Shown: positions 27,439 through 36,078, numbered from the stretch's first letter. The stretch is 64,000 nt of DNA from Eutrophocola sp049446715 (GCA_049446715.1 JBMTQX010000004.1:1-64000); one strand, 5' to 3'. Numbers and translations are program-made. Notes: generated from the sequence alone by a model not told the origin.

Positions 27439-27825
27439 GTGATCGACAAACTCAAAGCACGCATCTGGCCTACAGTGGCACTCACCCGGGGCAAGCAGTT
27501 TGAACGTCTAGCCGGTCAACACCTGCAGCAGCGCGGGCTCTCCCTACTGGCCACGAATTACCATACCCGCTTTGGCGAGATAGACATTATTGCCCGCGAT
27601 GGTGATTGCCTGGTGTTTGTTGAGGTGCGTTTCAGGGCTGATGTATCCCATGGTTCACCGGTGGCCACGGTGACTCCGGCCAAGCAGGAAAAAATCCGGC
27701 GCACCGCCCTGAATTTCTTGCAAAAACATGGTCTAACCAACAAAATGCCGTCTCGTTTCGATGTGGTCGGCATTACCGGCAGCCTCAAGGTGCCGAGTTT
27801 CCGCTGGATTAAAAATGCTTTTTAG
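27439..27825 (+). CDS. yraN: YraN family nuclease-fold protein (UPF0102)
   Basis: 128-residue restriction-endonuclease-like fold protein of uncertain function. The conserved pattern is G-x-x-FERLAGQHLQQRGLSLLATNY, then RFGEIDIIARDGDCLVFVEVRFR, the family's E-D-ExK-like arrangement, and KIRRTALNFL. The start is a GTG at 27439. It follows lpoA by 43 nt and precedes diaA by 31 nt, the usual order. Confidence 0.9.
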   Translation: MIDKLKARIWPTVALTRGKQFERLAGQHLQQRGLSLLATNYHTRFGEIDIIARDGDCLVFVEVRFRADVSHGSPVATVTPAKQEKIRRTALNFLQKHGLTNKMPSRFDVVGITGSLKVPSFRWIKNAF

Positions 27826-27856
27826 CGGATCGATCCTTTATAATCGCGAATACTCT

Positions 27857-28447
27857 ATGAATTATCAGGAACGCGTCAAACAACACTTTCAGGCCAGCAT
27901 CAACACCAAGATGCAGGCCATGGAAGCGCTGACCCCGTTCATCACGGAAGGCGCCAACCGCATGGTCCAGGCGCTGCTCAACGAAAAGAAAATCCTCAGT
28001 TGCGGCAACGGCGGTTCTGCCGGCGATGCCCAGCACTTCTCCGCTGAATTGCTCAATCGGTTTGAACGCGAACGCCCGCCGCTGCCGGCGATCGCCATCA
28101 CCACAGACACGTCCACACTGACCTCCATTGCCAACGATTATTCCTACGAGGAAGTCTTTTCCAAGCAGGTGCGTGCACTAGGCCAGACCGGCGATGTTCT
28201 GCTGGCCATTTCGACCAGCGGCAATTCCCCCAACGTGATTCATGCCATCCATGCCGCCCATGACCGCGATATGGTCGTGGTGCAACTGACCGGCAAGGAC
28301 GGGGGCAACATGCGCGAGCTGCTCAATGACAATGACGTGGAGATCTGTGTTCCATCCACCAGCACCGCACGTATCCAGGAGGTCCATCTGCTGGTGATTC
28401 ACTGCCTGTGCGATTTGATAGACACACAACTGTTCGGAGGTGACTAA
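27857..28447 (+). CDS. diaA: SIS-domain protein DiaA/GmhA family
   Basis: 196-residue single-SIS-domain protein. In E. coli DiaA is a tetramer that binds DnaA and times replication initiation; GmhA is a heptose isomerase of the same fold. The order yraN-x-dolP favours DiaA. Motifs are ILSCGNGGSAGDAQHFSAEL, TSIANDYSYEEVFSKQV and AISTSGNSPNVIHAI. The start ATG (27857) was chosen because the longer open frame lies inside yraN. It ends 1 nt before dolP. Confidence 0.88.
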   Translation: MNYQERVKQHFQASINTKMQAMEALTPFITEGANRMVQALLNEKKILSCGNGGSAGDAQHFSAELLNRFERERPPLPAIAITTDTSTLTSIANDYSYEEVFSKQVRALGQTGDVLLAISTSGNSPNVIHAIHAAHDRDMVVVQLTGKDGGNMRELLNDNDVEICVPSTSTARIQEVHLLVIHCLCDLIDTQLFGGD

Positions 28448-29026
28448 ATGCTGTTTCTTCGTTTAGGCCTTATCTTTCCCCTGCTGCTTTTACTGAACAG
28501 CTGCGCCAGTGTCATCAGCGCCACGACCGGCGACGATGGGATCGAGGAAGACCGCGGTCGTCGATCCATGGGCGCCGTGATTGACGACGGCAGTATCGAA
28601 ACAGCCATCAAGGTCAATCTCAATGCCGCTGATGAACTGCTGAAAAAATCGAACATCAACGTGGAAAGCTTCAATGGAACCGTGCTCCTGGTTGGACAGG
28701 TGCCGTCCCAGGACCTGAAAAACCTCGCCACCCGCGTGGCCCGCACCTCCAGTTCACGCGTGAAAGAGGTCTACAACGAGCTTGAAGTCTCCGGCGCCAC
28801 CACCTTCCTGTCCCGCACCAACGATGCCTGGATCGCCGCCAAGATCAAGACCCTCATGCTCGCCGACGCCGAGGTCAGCGGCATGCGCACGAAGGTCGTC
28901 ACTGAAAATGGCGTTGTCTACCTGATGGGGCTGCTTACCCAGGCCGAAGCCGACAAGGCCGTGAACCTGGTCAGCAATACCAAGGGAGTCACTAAAGTTG
29001 TACGGGCCTTCGAATACATCAATTAG
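28448..29026 (+). CDS. dolP: Dual-BON-domain outer membrane lipoprotein DolP
   Basis: 192 residues. The signal peptide ends in lipobox LLNSC (C19). Two BON domains follow, about 50-115 (AIKVNLNAADELLKKSNINV, then NGTVLLVGQVPS) and 127-190 (DAWIAAKIKTLMLADAEV, then NGVVYLMGLLTQAE). DolP (YraP) binds anionic phospholipid and supports outer membrane integrity in E. coli. It ends the diaA operon, and an inverted repeat (29072-29122) lies downstream. Confidence 0.93.
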   Translation: MLFLRLGLIFPLLLLLNSCASVISATTGDDGIEEDRGRRSMGAVIDDGSIETAIKVNLNAADELLKKSNINVESFNGTVLLVGQVPSQDLKNLATRVARTSSSRVKEVYNELEVSGATTFLSRTNDAWIAAKIKTLMLADAEVSGMRTKVVTENGVVYLMGLLTQAEADKAVNLVSNTKGVTKVVRAFEYIN

Positions 29027-29510
29027 TAAAACCTGAATACCCATCCCGCTCTGCAAGTCGGCATAGCCAAGCGTTTGCCAACAAATCCCATCAATCCATT
29101 GCAATAAACATGTCGGCAAACGGCGCAGAGCGCCAATGTCGACCTACGACAATTCAACACATTTTCAGCTAAACCGGCGACAGCAGGCAGACGCTGTGTG
29201 CTCAATTAAACTCAAATTTTGGGTGAGTTCGGAATTCGAACAAGCCTGGAGTTTGGCTTGTTCCCGAACGAACGCCACGAGCACTGCAAGTGGCAGGGAT
29301 GCGTCACGAGCGGAGGCAGTCTAGGGTGAGCCCGGTTAACAGAGCAAGCCAACCATTTGGCTTGCTCCCGGGCGAACGACACGAGCTCTGCGAGTGGCTG
29401 GCACCATCTCGATCACAACAAACAATCGAAAGATTGGGCCGGTGTCCCGAAAAATCCTTTAACGTAGTACGAGTGAGCGCAGCAGCTACTGCTTAAGTAA
29501 GACCCAGAGG
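29027..29510. other. Convergent dolP-sspB intergenic region with repeats
   Basis: 484 bp, no supported gene. It contains an inverted repeat at 29072-29083 / 29111-29122 (CGTTTGCCAACA against TGTCGGCAAACG, one mismatch) and a 103-bp tandem repeat with hairpins (separate entry). The last 85 bases have no recognised structure. Confidence 0.7.
29221..29426. repeat. Two-copy 103-bp tandem repeat, each copy with a long hairpin
   Basis: Copy 1 (29221-29323) and copy 2 (29324-29426) both begin GGGTGAG. Each carries a 9-bp stem (GAACAAGCC/GGCTTGTTC in copy 1, GAGCAAGCC/GGCTTGCTC in copy 2) with an 8-nt loop, followed by CGAACG and CACGAGC. The stems carry a compensating change (A-T to G-C at the third pair), while the loops differ freely, so the hairpin seems to be conserved as a structure. 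Confidence 0.8.
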
Positions 29511-29915
29511 CTATTTAACAACTCTGAGAGGCGGGCGCCCCGGCTTGGGTTTGCCCCCATCCTTTGTCGGCGAACCTGGCGATGGCGGCTCTGGTATCGG
29601 ATCATCCGTATCAAAGATCATGCCCTGCCCATTCTCCTTGGCATAAATACCAAGTACGGCGGGTGTGGGCACATAAACGCGGGTGGGGATGCCTCCGAAG
29701 CGGCCATTGAACTCTATACCGTTATTGGTAATGGTCAGGTCTTGAACCGCTACCGGGGAAATATTGAGTATAATCTGACCATCCTTTACATAGTTCTGGG
29801 GAACCTGGACATCCTTGGCGTAGGCATTAACCAGGATATAGGGCGTACAATCATTCTCAAGAATCCATTCATTTAAAGCCCTTACCATGTAAGGCCGATG
29901 AGAGGTCATTGTCAT
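29511..29915 (-). CDS. sspB: ClpXP protease specificity-enhancing factor SspB
   Basis: Adaptor that delivers ssrA-tagged and other substrates to ClpXP. It has 134 residues, with the SspB core (HRPYMVRALNEWILENDCTPYILV, VQVPQNYVKDGQIILNISP, FNGRFGGIPTRVYVP, VLGIYAKENGQGM), a proline-rich flexible linker, and the C-terminal ClpX-binding tail RPPLRVVK. GGAGG lies about 9 nt upstream of the ATG at 29915. It is downstream of sspA in the normal order. Confidence 0.95.
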   Translation of the reverse strand: MTMTSHRPYMVRALNEWILENDCTPYILVNAYAKDVQVPQNYVKDGQIILNISPVAVQDLTITNNGIEFNGRFGGIPTRVYVPTPAVLGIYAKENGQGMIFDTDDPIPEPPSPGSPTKDGGKPKPGRPPLRVVK

Positions 29916-29956
29916 GGAGCGGATCCTCCGGGGGATCTACCAGCAGGGGCTATTCT

Positions 29957-30004
29957 CTACGTTTTCATTTCCTTCTCTTGCTCGGAAAGGCTCTCCTGGA
30001 CTGA
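29957..30004 (-). pseudogene. Duplicated remnant of the sspA 3' end
   Basis: Between sspA and sspB, the minus strand encodes SVQESLSEQEKEMKT and a TAG. The true SspA ends SVEESLSEQEKEMKS. The two stretches are offset by 92 bp and have drifted at several positions, mostly synonymous, which implies that the fragment was once translated or descends from a diverged allele. Confidence 0.8.
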
Positions 30005-30048
30005 TGATGTATGCCGTATTCGCGGCACGCGTACCGTAAGCCCTTGGC

Positions 30049-30684
30049 TTATGACTTCATTTCCTTTTCCTGTTCGGACAGGCTTTCCTCGACAGACTCC
30101 CGGTCAAACAGGCGGTTGCGATAATCGATCAGCGGTTTGGTCGCCTTGGTTTCAGGCAGCTTGATACCGATTTCCGGCAGGCGCCACAGGATTGGCAGTA
30201 CGCAGCAGTCCACGATGGTGAACTCCTCGTTCATGAAGAAAGGCTTTTCCGCAAAAATCGGGGAAATGGAGACGATGCTTTCCTTGAGTTCCTTGCGGGC
30301 CTTGTCGAGCTGAGACGGTGTGCCGTCCTCTGCCTGCAGTTTTTCCACCAGGCCACACCAGTCCTTCTCGATGCGATGCATCCAAAGACGGCTCTGGGCA
30401 CGGGCTACCGGGTAAACCGGGAACAGTGGCGGATGAGGAAAGCGCTCGTCGAGGTACTCCATCATGATGTTGGGCTCATAAAGCACCAGATCACGATCGA
30501 CCAGGGTCGGCAGACTGTTGTAGGGATTGAGGTCGGCCAGGTCTTCCGGTTTGTCATGCGGGTCAACATCGACGATATCGACAGTGACACCTTTTTCAGC
30601 CAGGACAATACGCACGCGGTGGCTGTACTGGCTGGAACCGTCAGAGTAAAAAAGCATCGAAGAGCGTTTGGTAACAACTCCCAT
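30049..30684 (-). CDS. sspA: Stringent starvation protein A
   Basis: GST-fold RNA polymerase-associated regulator. From the ATG at 30684 (MGVVTKRSSMLFYSDGSSQYSHRVR) it is 211 residues. The thioredoxin-like N-domain contains LVDRDLVLYEPNIMMEYLDERFPHPP; the C-domain is helical. No catalytic GST cysteine or serine motif is evident, as expected for SspA. It follows the cytochrome bc1 genes and precedes sspB. Confidence 0.93.
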   Translation of the reverse strand: MGVVTKRSSMLFYSDGSSQYSHRVRIVLAEKGVTVDIVDVDPHDKPEDLADLNPYNSLPTLVDRDLVLYEPNIMMEYLDERFPHPPLFPVYPVARAQSRLWMHRIEKDWCGLVEKLQAEDGTPSQLDKARKELKESIVSISPIFAEKPFFMNEEFTIVDCCVLPILWRLPEIGIKLPETKATKPLIDYRNRLFDRESVEESLSEQEKEMKS

Positions 30685-30755
30685 AAAATTTCGCCTCAAA
30701 AATAATCAATCAGAGTGGTTGAACCGGAAATCCCGGCTGTGTCGAGCTTCCTGTA

Positions 30756-32804
30756 TCAGTGGCCGCCCACGTCTTTCCAGTATTCCCGGTTCAGCAACCA
30801 GGCAAATACCCACAGGAACGCCAGGAACAACAGCACATACCCGCCGATACGGTGGCGATCGAGCCGAGCCGGCTCGCCAAGATAGTAGAGAAAGTTGACC
30901 AGGTCATACACTAGGTCATGAAACTCTTCTTCGCTCAGGGTGCCGGTGCCATCGACATGCTCCAGGTGCTCGCAATGCTCGATGTCATCACAACGCTGCA
31001 CACCCTGCAGACCTTCCAGTACATTCGGCATGGCCACGTTGGGGAAGACCCGATTGTTGACACCAAATGGACGTGAAGCATCCTCGTAGAAACCGGTGAG
31101 ATAGCCGTAGAGCCAGTCCGGGCCGCTATGACCGGCGCCGGCACGGGCGCGGGCAACCAGGGTCAGATCCGGCGGCGCCACACCAAAGGCGCTGTTGCCC
31201 AGATCCCTAGACATGGCGCTCATCATGTGATCACCCACTGCCACATCGTCATTGAAGATCAGGTATTCCTCGACCAGCTCATCGGGAATGCCCAGGTCAG
31301 CAGCCACCCGGTTGTAGCGGGAATACTGGGCGGAGTGACAACCCATGCAGTAGTTGACGAAGGTGCGGGCACCACGCTGCAGGGATTCCTTGTCTTCCAG
31401 GTCCATCTGCACATGCTCCAGTTCCACGCCGGCTTCGGCGGCAACAGCGCGCAGCGGCAGCACAATCAGGCCGATGATCAGCACCAGGGCCAGCAGCAGC
31501 TGCGGGATAGTGATGAAACGACCGGTAACCCGCTCTGGCGGCAGCCGGGTCGCTTCCTTCGCGGTGTACCACGGCATGGCAATGAAATAGGCAAAATAAA
31601 GCACGGTACACAACTGGGCCAGCCTGGCGCGACCTTCTGTCGGGCTCCATACACCCAGCACACCGAGAATGACAAAGCTGACGATGAAGATCAGCAGCGC
31701 GGTACGGCTGTACCAGCCTTTGTAGCGCATGGATTTCACCGGGCTCTTGTCCAGCCAGGGCAGCACAAACAGAATCGCGATGGCAGCAGCCATCACCACC
31801 AGACCCCAGAACTTGGCATCGATACCAAACAGCGGGTAGGTCACGGCACGCAACATTGAGTAGAACGGCGTGAAGTACCAGACCGGCGCAATATGTTCCG
31901 GCGTCGCCAGGTTGTTGGCTTCGGTGAAGTTGGCGTACTCAAGGAAGTAGCCGCCCATTTCCGGCATGAAAAACATGATCACGCAGAATACGAACAGGAA
32001 CACAACAACCGCCACCAGGTCATGCACGGTGTAATACGGATGGAACGGAATACCGTCCAGTGGAATGCCTTTCTCATTCTTGTTGGCCTTGATCTCGATA
32101 CCGTCCGGATTGTTGGAACCGACTTCGTGCAGGGCCAGCAGGTGCAGGAATACCAGGAACACCAGCACCAGCGGCAGGGCCACCACGTGCAGGGCAAAGA
32201 AACGATTCAAGGTGGCACCGGAAATCAGGAAGTCGCCCTGGATCCAGGTCATCAGGTCTTCACCGACAAATGGAATGGCACCAAAGAGACTCACGATGAC
32301 GTTAGCGCCCCAGTAGGACATGTTGCCCCACGGCAGCACGTATCCCATGAAGCCTTCGGCCATCAGCACCAGGAAGATGGTCATGCCGAAGATCCAGATC
32401 AGTTCTCGCGGCTTGCGATAGGAACCGTACATCAGGGCACGGAACATATGCAGGTAGACCACGGCAAAGAAGGCCGAGGCACCGGTGGAATGCATGTAGC
32501 GCAGAATCCAGCCGAAATCGACATCACGCATGATGTATTCAACAGAAGCAAAGGCGGCTTCGGCACTCGGTGTGTAGTTCATGGTGAGCCAGATGCCCGT
32601 CAGCAGCTGGTTGACCAGGACTACGGTGGCGAGGACACCGAACACGTACCAGATGTTGAAATTCTTCGGCGCATAGTACTTGGTCATATGCTTTTCGATT
32701 GTCTTGGTGACAGGCAATCGCGCATCGATCCATGCCATCAGGCCGTTCTTGTTGGTTTCAGCCATAGGGGCGTTGTTATCAGCGTCGTTATATGAGTCGC
32801 TCAT
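30756..32804 (-). CDS. Fused ubiquinol-cytochrome c reductase cytochrome b / cytochrome c1
   Basis: One uninterrupted 682-residue frame covers two bc1 subunits. Residues about 1-425 are cytochrome b: haem histidines H105, H119, H206 and H221, a Qo-site PVWY (307-310), and about eight membrane helices. Residues about 430-682 are cytochrome c1: a hydrophobic stretch ending LRAVAAEAG that looks like a former signal sequence, haem motif CMGCH (486-490), the later MPNVLEGLQG region, and a C-terminal anchor (about 655-672). Most proteobacteria encode these separately; a fused precursor cleaved after export is known in Bradyrhizobium (FbcH). Cleavage near AVAAEA is my inference. The ATG overlaps the Rieske stop by 1 nt (TGATG). 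Confidence 0.93.
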   Translation of the reverse strand: MSDSYNDADNNAPMAETNKNGLMAWIDARLPVTKTIEKHMTKYYAPKNFNIWYVFGVLATVVLVNQLLTGIWLTMNYTPSAEAAFASVEYIMRDVDFGWILRYMHSTGASAFFAVVYLHMFRALMYGSYRKPRELIWIFGMTIFLVLMAEGFMGYVLPWGNMSYWGANVIVSLFGAIPFVGEDLMTWIQGDFLISGATLNRFFALHVVALPLVLVFLVFLHLLALHEVGSNNPDGIEIKANKNEKGIPLDGIPFHPYYTVHDLVAVVVFLFVFCVIMFFMPEMGGYFLEYANFTEANNLATPEHIAPVWYFTPFYSMLRAVTYPLFGIDAKFWGLVVMAAAIAILFVLPWLDKSPVKSMRYKGWYSRTALLIFIVSFVILGVLGVWSPTEGRARLAQLCTVLYFAYFIAMPWYTAKEATRLPPERVTGRFITIPQLLLALVLIIGLIVLPLRAVAAEAGVELEHVQMDLEDKESLQRGARTFVNYCMGCHSAQYSRYNRVAADLGIPDELVEEYLIFNDDVAVGDHMMSAMSRDLGNSAFGVAPPDLTLVARARAGAGHSGPDWLYGYLTGFYEDASRPFGVNNRVFPNVAMPNVLEGLQGVQRCDDIEHCEHLEHVDGTGTLSEEEFHDLVYDLVNFLYYLGEPARLDRHRIGGYVLLFLAFLWVFAWLLNREYWKDVGGH

Positions 32805-33415
32805 CAGGAATCCTCTCCATCCAGACCGATGACAACGACATTGTCGTTTTCATAGTAATGAGGGGGCACCATGAGGTTGTCAGGCGCCGGCACACCGCTG
32901 TAAACGCGACCGGCCAGATCGAACATGGAACCATGACAGGGACAGAAGAATCCGCCGGACCACTGGGGATCATAATCCTGCGGCTGGACCTGGGCATTCA
33001 GGATCGGGGCACAGCCCAGGTGGGTACACAGACCGACCATGATCATCACTTCCGGACGAATGGAGCGGAATTCGTTCTGACAGTATTCCGGTTGCTGTCC
33101 GGCGTCTTCGGACTGCGGATCAGCAAGGTGGTCGGTACGGCTGCGCAGGCTATCCAGGGTCGCTTCATTGCGTTGGAACACATAGACCGGCTGGCCACGC
33201 CATTCCGGCATCGGGCCCAACAGCTGGCCGGGGGCCAGGCGGGTAATATCGATGGTGATAGGAGCACCGGCGGCCAGCGCCCTGGCGCTCGGGTTCCAGG
33301 ACCCGACGAAAGGTACGGCGGCGCCGGCAGCGCCAGCAGCACCTACCAGCGAAGTGCTGCCAATCAGGAATCGTCTGCGTTTCTTGTTTACGACATGAGC
33401 TGTGCCATCACTCAC
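32804..33415 (-). CDS. petA: Ubiquinol-cytochrome c reductase Rieske iron-sulfur subunit
   Basis: [2Fe-2S] subunit that shuttles electrons from ubiquinol to cytochrome c1. It has 203 residues: a twin-arginine signal/anchor (KKRRRFLIGSTSLVGAAGA), a hinge, then the Rieske domain with cluster ligands in CTHLGC and CPCHGS. It is the first gene of the bc1 operon, with a promoter at 33550-33578. Confidence 0.95.
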   Translation of the reverse strand: MSDGTAHVVNKKRRRFLIGSTSLVGAAGAAGAAVPFVGSWNPSARALAAGAPITIDITRLAPGQLLGPMPEWRGQPVYVFQRNEATLDSLRSRTDHLADPQSEDAGQQPEYCQNEFRSIRPEVMIMVGLCTHLGCAPILNAQVQPQDYDPQWSGGFFCPCHGSMFDLAGRVYSGVPAPDNLMVPPHYYENDNVVVIGLDGEDS

Positions 33416-33549
33416 AGGGGATATCTCCTATTACTTGCGACTCGACCTATCTTTCATGCGCTTTTTGGCATGCATCAGTACCCTGCAACCCGGGTAGTGA
33501 TGAAGACAGCCGGCAGAACCGGTTTTTTGGGGTATTAAACGGAGCGCGC

Positions 33550-33578
33550 ATTCTAGTCAATTAGGCTGTTTTTTTCAA
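33550..33578 (-). promoter_or_regulatory. Promoter of the bc1 operon
   Basis: Minus strand TTGAAA (33573-33578), exactly 17 bp, TAGAAT (33550-33555). It lies about 135 nt upstream of the Rieske gene and just beyond the rpsI terminator. Confidence 0.7.
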
Positions 33579-33622
33579 GGTAAACAGCGTGTTCCGGCGC
33601 GCCTACAGGGGTTTTTCAGGCC

Positions 33623-33656
33623 AAAAAAAACGCCGGAACTTTTCGGGTCCGGCGCT
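33623..33656 (-). terminator. Rho-independent terminator of rplM-rpsI
   Basis: Minus-strand stem of 7 bp (CGCCGGA/TCCGGCG; 33631-33637 and 33648-33654) followed directly by eight T residues. Confidence 0.9.
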
Positions 33657-33677
33657 TTGGTGATGCGGTAAAACGTA

Positions 33678-34070
33678 TTAACGCTTGGAGTACTGTGGAC
33701 GCTTACGTGCTTTGCGCAGACCGACCTTCTTGCGCTCCACTTCCCTGGCATCACGAGTCACGAAACCGGCCTTGCGCAGCGGGCTGCGGTTTTCCTCGTT
33801 GTAATCGATCAGGGCACGGGTGATGCCGTGGCGGATGGCACCGGCCTGGCCAAAGCTGCCACCACCGGAAACGCGTACCGTGACATCGAACTTGTCAACC
33901 AGTTCCAGCAGTTCCAGCGGCTGACGCACGATCATGCGGGCCACTTCACGGCCGAAGAAGGTGTCAATGGAACGGTCATTGATGGTGATGTTACCGGAAC
34001 CTGCAGTCAGGAAGACCCTGGCTGTGGAGGTTTTGCGTCGACCGGTTCCGTAGTATTGGGTAGCTGCCAT
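33678..34070 (-). CDS. rpsI: 30S ribosomal protein S9
   Basis: 130-residue standard S9, with the N-terminal YYGTGRRKTSTARVFL, GGGSFGQAGAIRHGITRALI and the invariant basic tail KKVGLRKARKRPQYSKR that reaches the P-site tRNA. It follows rplM by 56 nt. Confidence 0.98.
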   Translation of the reverse strand: MAATQYYGTGRRKTSTARVFLTAGSGNITINDRSIDTFFGREVARMIVRQPLELLELVDKFDVTVRVSGGGSFGQAGAIRHGITRALIDYNEENRSPLRKAGFVTRDAREVERKKVGLRKARKRPQYSKR

Positions 34071-34126
34071 GTGTGATTTCTCTTACTTTTACTTTATGCC
34101 TTGGCGGTTTTCAATGCAGGCCTGTT

Positions 34127-34558
34127 TCAGGCCAGATTCAGCGGAGCCGGGTTCTGTGCACCATGGGGATGGGAAGCACCGGCATACACTTTCAGTTTCT
34201 TCTGCATGGCGCGGCCCAGCGGGGTACGCGGCATCATGCCTTTAACAGCAAGTTTAATCACCTCTTCCGGAGAGCGTTCGATCATTTCCTTGAAGGAAAA
34301 TGTCTTCAGACCGCCAGGAAACTGGGTGTGGTGATGGTATTTCTTGTCAGTGGCCTTATTACCGGTGACGTGAACCTTCTCGGCGTTGACGACCACAATG
34401 TAGTCACCGGTATCCACGTGCGGGGTGTACTCCGGCTTGTGCTTGCCACGCAGACGATGGGCTATCTCCGCAGCCATACGGCCCAGAGTTTTTCCTTCTG
34501 CGTCAATGACATACCAGTCATTTTGTGCAGTTTGCTTATTCGCTGAAATCGTTCTCAT
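34127..34558 (-). CDS. rplM: 50S ribosomal protein L13
   Basis: 143 residues from the ATG at 34558 (MRTISANKQTAQNDWYVIDA). An in-frame ATG four codons upstream would give an atypical N-terminus. Signatures are GKTLGRMAAEIAHRLRGKHK, TPHVDTGDYIVVVNAEKV and VKGMMPRTPLGRAM. First gene of the L13-S9 operon. Confidence 0.97.
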   Translation of the reverse strand: MRTISANKQTAQNDWYVIDAEGKTLGRMAAEIAHRLRGKHKPEYTPHVDTGDYIVVVNAEKVHVTGNKATDKKYHHHTQFPGGLKTFSFKEMIERSPEEVIKLAVKGMMPRTPLGRAMQKKLKVYAGASHPHGAQNPAPLNLA

Positions 34559-34664
34559 CGTCGTGTCCAAAAAATCCTGAAAATGGCTTGCCTATTGCTT
34601 GTCTCAATCGGCCTGAATCGGGTCAGGGCCGACTTTCCGGACCTGCCGGAACGAGGGAGCGCGA

Positions 34665-34693
34665 ATTCTACCGATGCAGACCTGTTGATTCAA
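34665..34693 (-). promoter_or_regulatory. Promoter of rplM-rpsI
   Basis: Minus strand TTGAAT (34688-34693), 17-bp spacer, TAGAAT (34665-34670), about 105 nt upstream of rplM. It resembles the bc1 operon promoter closely. Confidence 0.7.
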
Positions 34694-34773
34694 GTATTTT
34701 GACCGTTTTTTCAAGCGTGTCATGGTTCCTCGGGACGCCGCTGCGCGTGCAGGGATCACCGCGGATTATTGCA

Positions 34774-34871
34774 CAGGGACAGGGCGCTGGCTCTCATCGA
34801 ATTTTGCCTTTAGTTTTTGCAAATCTGTGCTGGGAAAATCCGCACCGCAGTGTGACCAGCGTCTGTCCCTG
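34774..34871. repeat. Long-spaced inverted repeat downstream of zapE
   Basis: CAGGGACAGGGCGCTGG (34774-34790) pairs with CCAGCGTCTGTCCCTG (34856-34871), with one mismatch region and about 65 nt between the arms. It could fold into a large stem after zapE, or be the ends of a small decayed element. No coding sequence lies between. Confidence 0.6.
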
Positions 34872-34929
34872 CAATAGCCCTACGGGCCATCGCGCCTGCG
34901 GCGCCTGCGTTCCAGTGGATGTATAGCCT

Positions 34930-36042
34930 TTAAGAGGTAGCGTGGTGTTCGCGGGCCAGGTATTCATGGGACTGCATTTCCAGCAGCCGTGAACAGGTCC
35001 TTTCAAACGGAAAATTTAGCTCTTCGCCCTGGTACAGGCCTTCCAGCGGCGCGGCGGCTGACAGAATGAGCTTGACCTGCTGGTCGTAGAATTCATCCAC
35101 CATGGAAATGAAGCGACGGGCCCGGTCATCCCGGGTCAGGTCAAACACCGGGACATTTGAAATCAGCACAGTATGGAACAGTTGCGATATTTCAATGTAG
35201 TCGGCGGCACTGCGCGGTCCGTCACACAGGTCATCAAACTCAAACCAGGCAATCCCCTCGGCCCAGCGGCGGATGCGGATATCGCGGCCCAGAATTTCCA
35301 GGGTTTCATGTTCGATGGTGGCCATGCCACCGGCCAGGCTGTCAAAACAGGCCAGCATGGCACTGTCCGCCGGCTCACCTAGGGGTGTGTAGTAGATTTC
35401 AGCACTTTCGAGAGTACGCAGGCGATAATCGGTGCCGCCATCCACATTTAGGACACGGGTGTGTTTTTCCAGCAGGGCGATGGCAGGAAGGAACTTCTGC
35501 CGTTGCAAACCGCGTTCATAGAGGCGTGCCGGCTCAATATTGGATGTGGTGACCAGGACCGTGCCATTCTCGAACAAGGCCTCCAGCAGGTTGCCCAGGA
35601 TCATGGCATCGCCAATATCTGTAACAAAAAACTCGTCGAAACATAGCACATCAGCCTGCGCACTGATTTCACCGGCAACCAGGCGCAATGGATTTTTTTC
35701 GCCGCGGTTGGCATATAGCCCGCGATGGACCCGCTGCATGAAGCGGTGAAAATGCATGCGCAGCTTGCGCTCACCGGGAAGACAATGAAAGAAGATGTCC
35801 ATCAGGTAGGTTTTGCCGCGCCCTACCCCGCCCCAGAAGTACAGCCCCCTGATCTGCGCTGGCTGGCGAGGCCGGCCCAGCAGCCTGCCAAGCAGTGATA
35901 CCGGTTGCTGCCAGTACGCCACCAGGTCGGCGTAAAGCCGGTCAAGTTCCGCCATGGCGGCCTGCTGGGCAGCATCCGTCTGGATTTTGCCTTCTGCCAG
36001 GTCGCGGGAATAGTGCTCGGCTGGAGTCAGTGAAGTGCTCAA
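34930..36042 (-). CDS. zapE: Cell division ATPase ZapE (AFG1-like)
   Basis: 370-residue P-loop ATPase that in E. coli associates with the Z ring under stress. It shows Walker A GLYFWGGVGRGKTYLMD, Walker B ADVLCFDEFFVTDI, sensor VTTSNIEPARLYERGLQR and the C-terminal FISMVDEFYDQQVKL, all AFG1-type. It stands between rplM and zapG and is divergent from the latter, a common gammaproteobacterial layout. Confidence 0.94.
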   Translation of the reverse strand: MSTSLTPAEHYSRDLAEGKIQTDAAQQAAMAELDRLYADLVAYWQQPVSLLGRLLGRPRQPAQIRGLYFWGGVGRGKTYLMDIFFHCLPGERKLRMHFHRFMQRVHRGLYANRGEKNPLRLVAGEISAQADVLCFDEFFVTDIGDAMILGNLLEALFENGTVLVTTSNIEPARLYERGLQRQKFLPAIALLEKHTRVLNVDGGTDYRLRTLESAEIYYTPLGEPADSAMLACFDSLAGGMATIEHETLEILGRDIRIRRWAEGIAWFEFDDLCDGPRSAADYIEISQLFHTVLISNVPVFDLTRDDRARRFISMVDEFYDQQVKLILSAAAPLEGLYQGEELNFPFERTCSRLLEMQSHEYLAREHHATS

Positions 36043-36078
36043 AAAGACGTGTCAGGTATTGGGGAATTACAAGGCACA

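Larger units (their letters stand above)
34559..34929. other. zapE-rplM intergenic region
   Basis: 371 bp. It contains the rplM promoter (34665-34693) and a long inverted repeat (34774-34871). No gene is supported. Confidence 0.6.

Noticed and set aside
31870..31890. PVWY instead of PEWY at the cytochrome b Qo site
   Set aside because: PVWY is known in gamma- and betaproteobacterial cytochrome b, so it is not unusual here.
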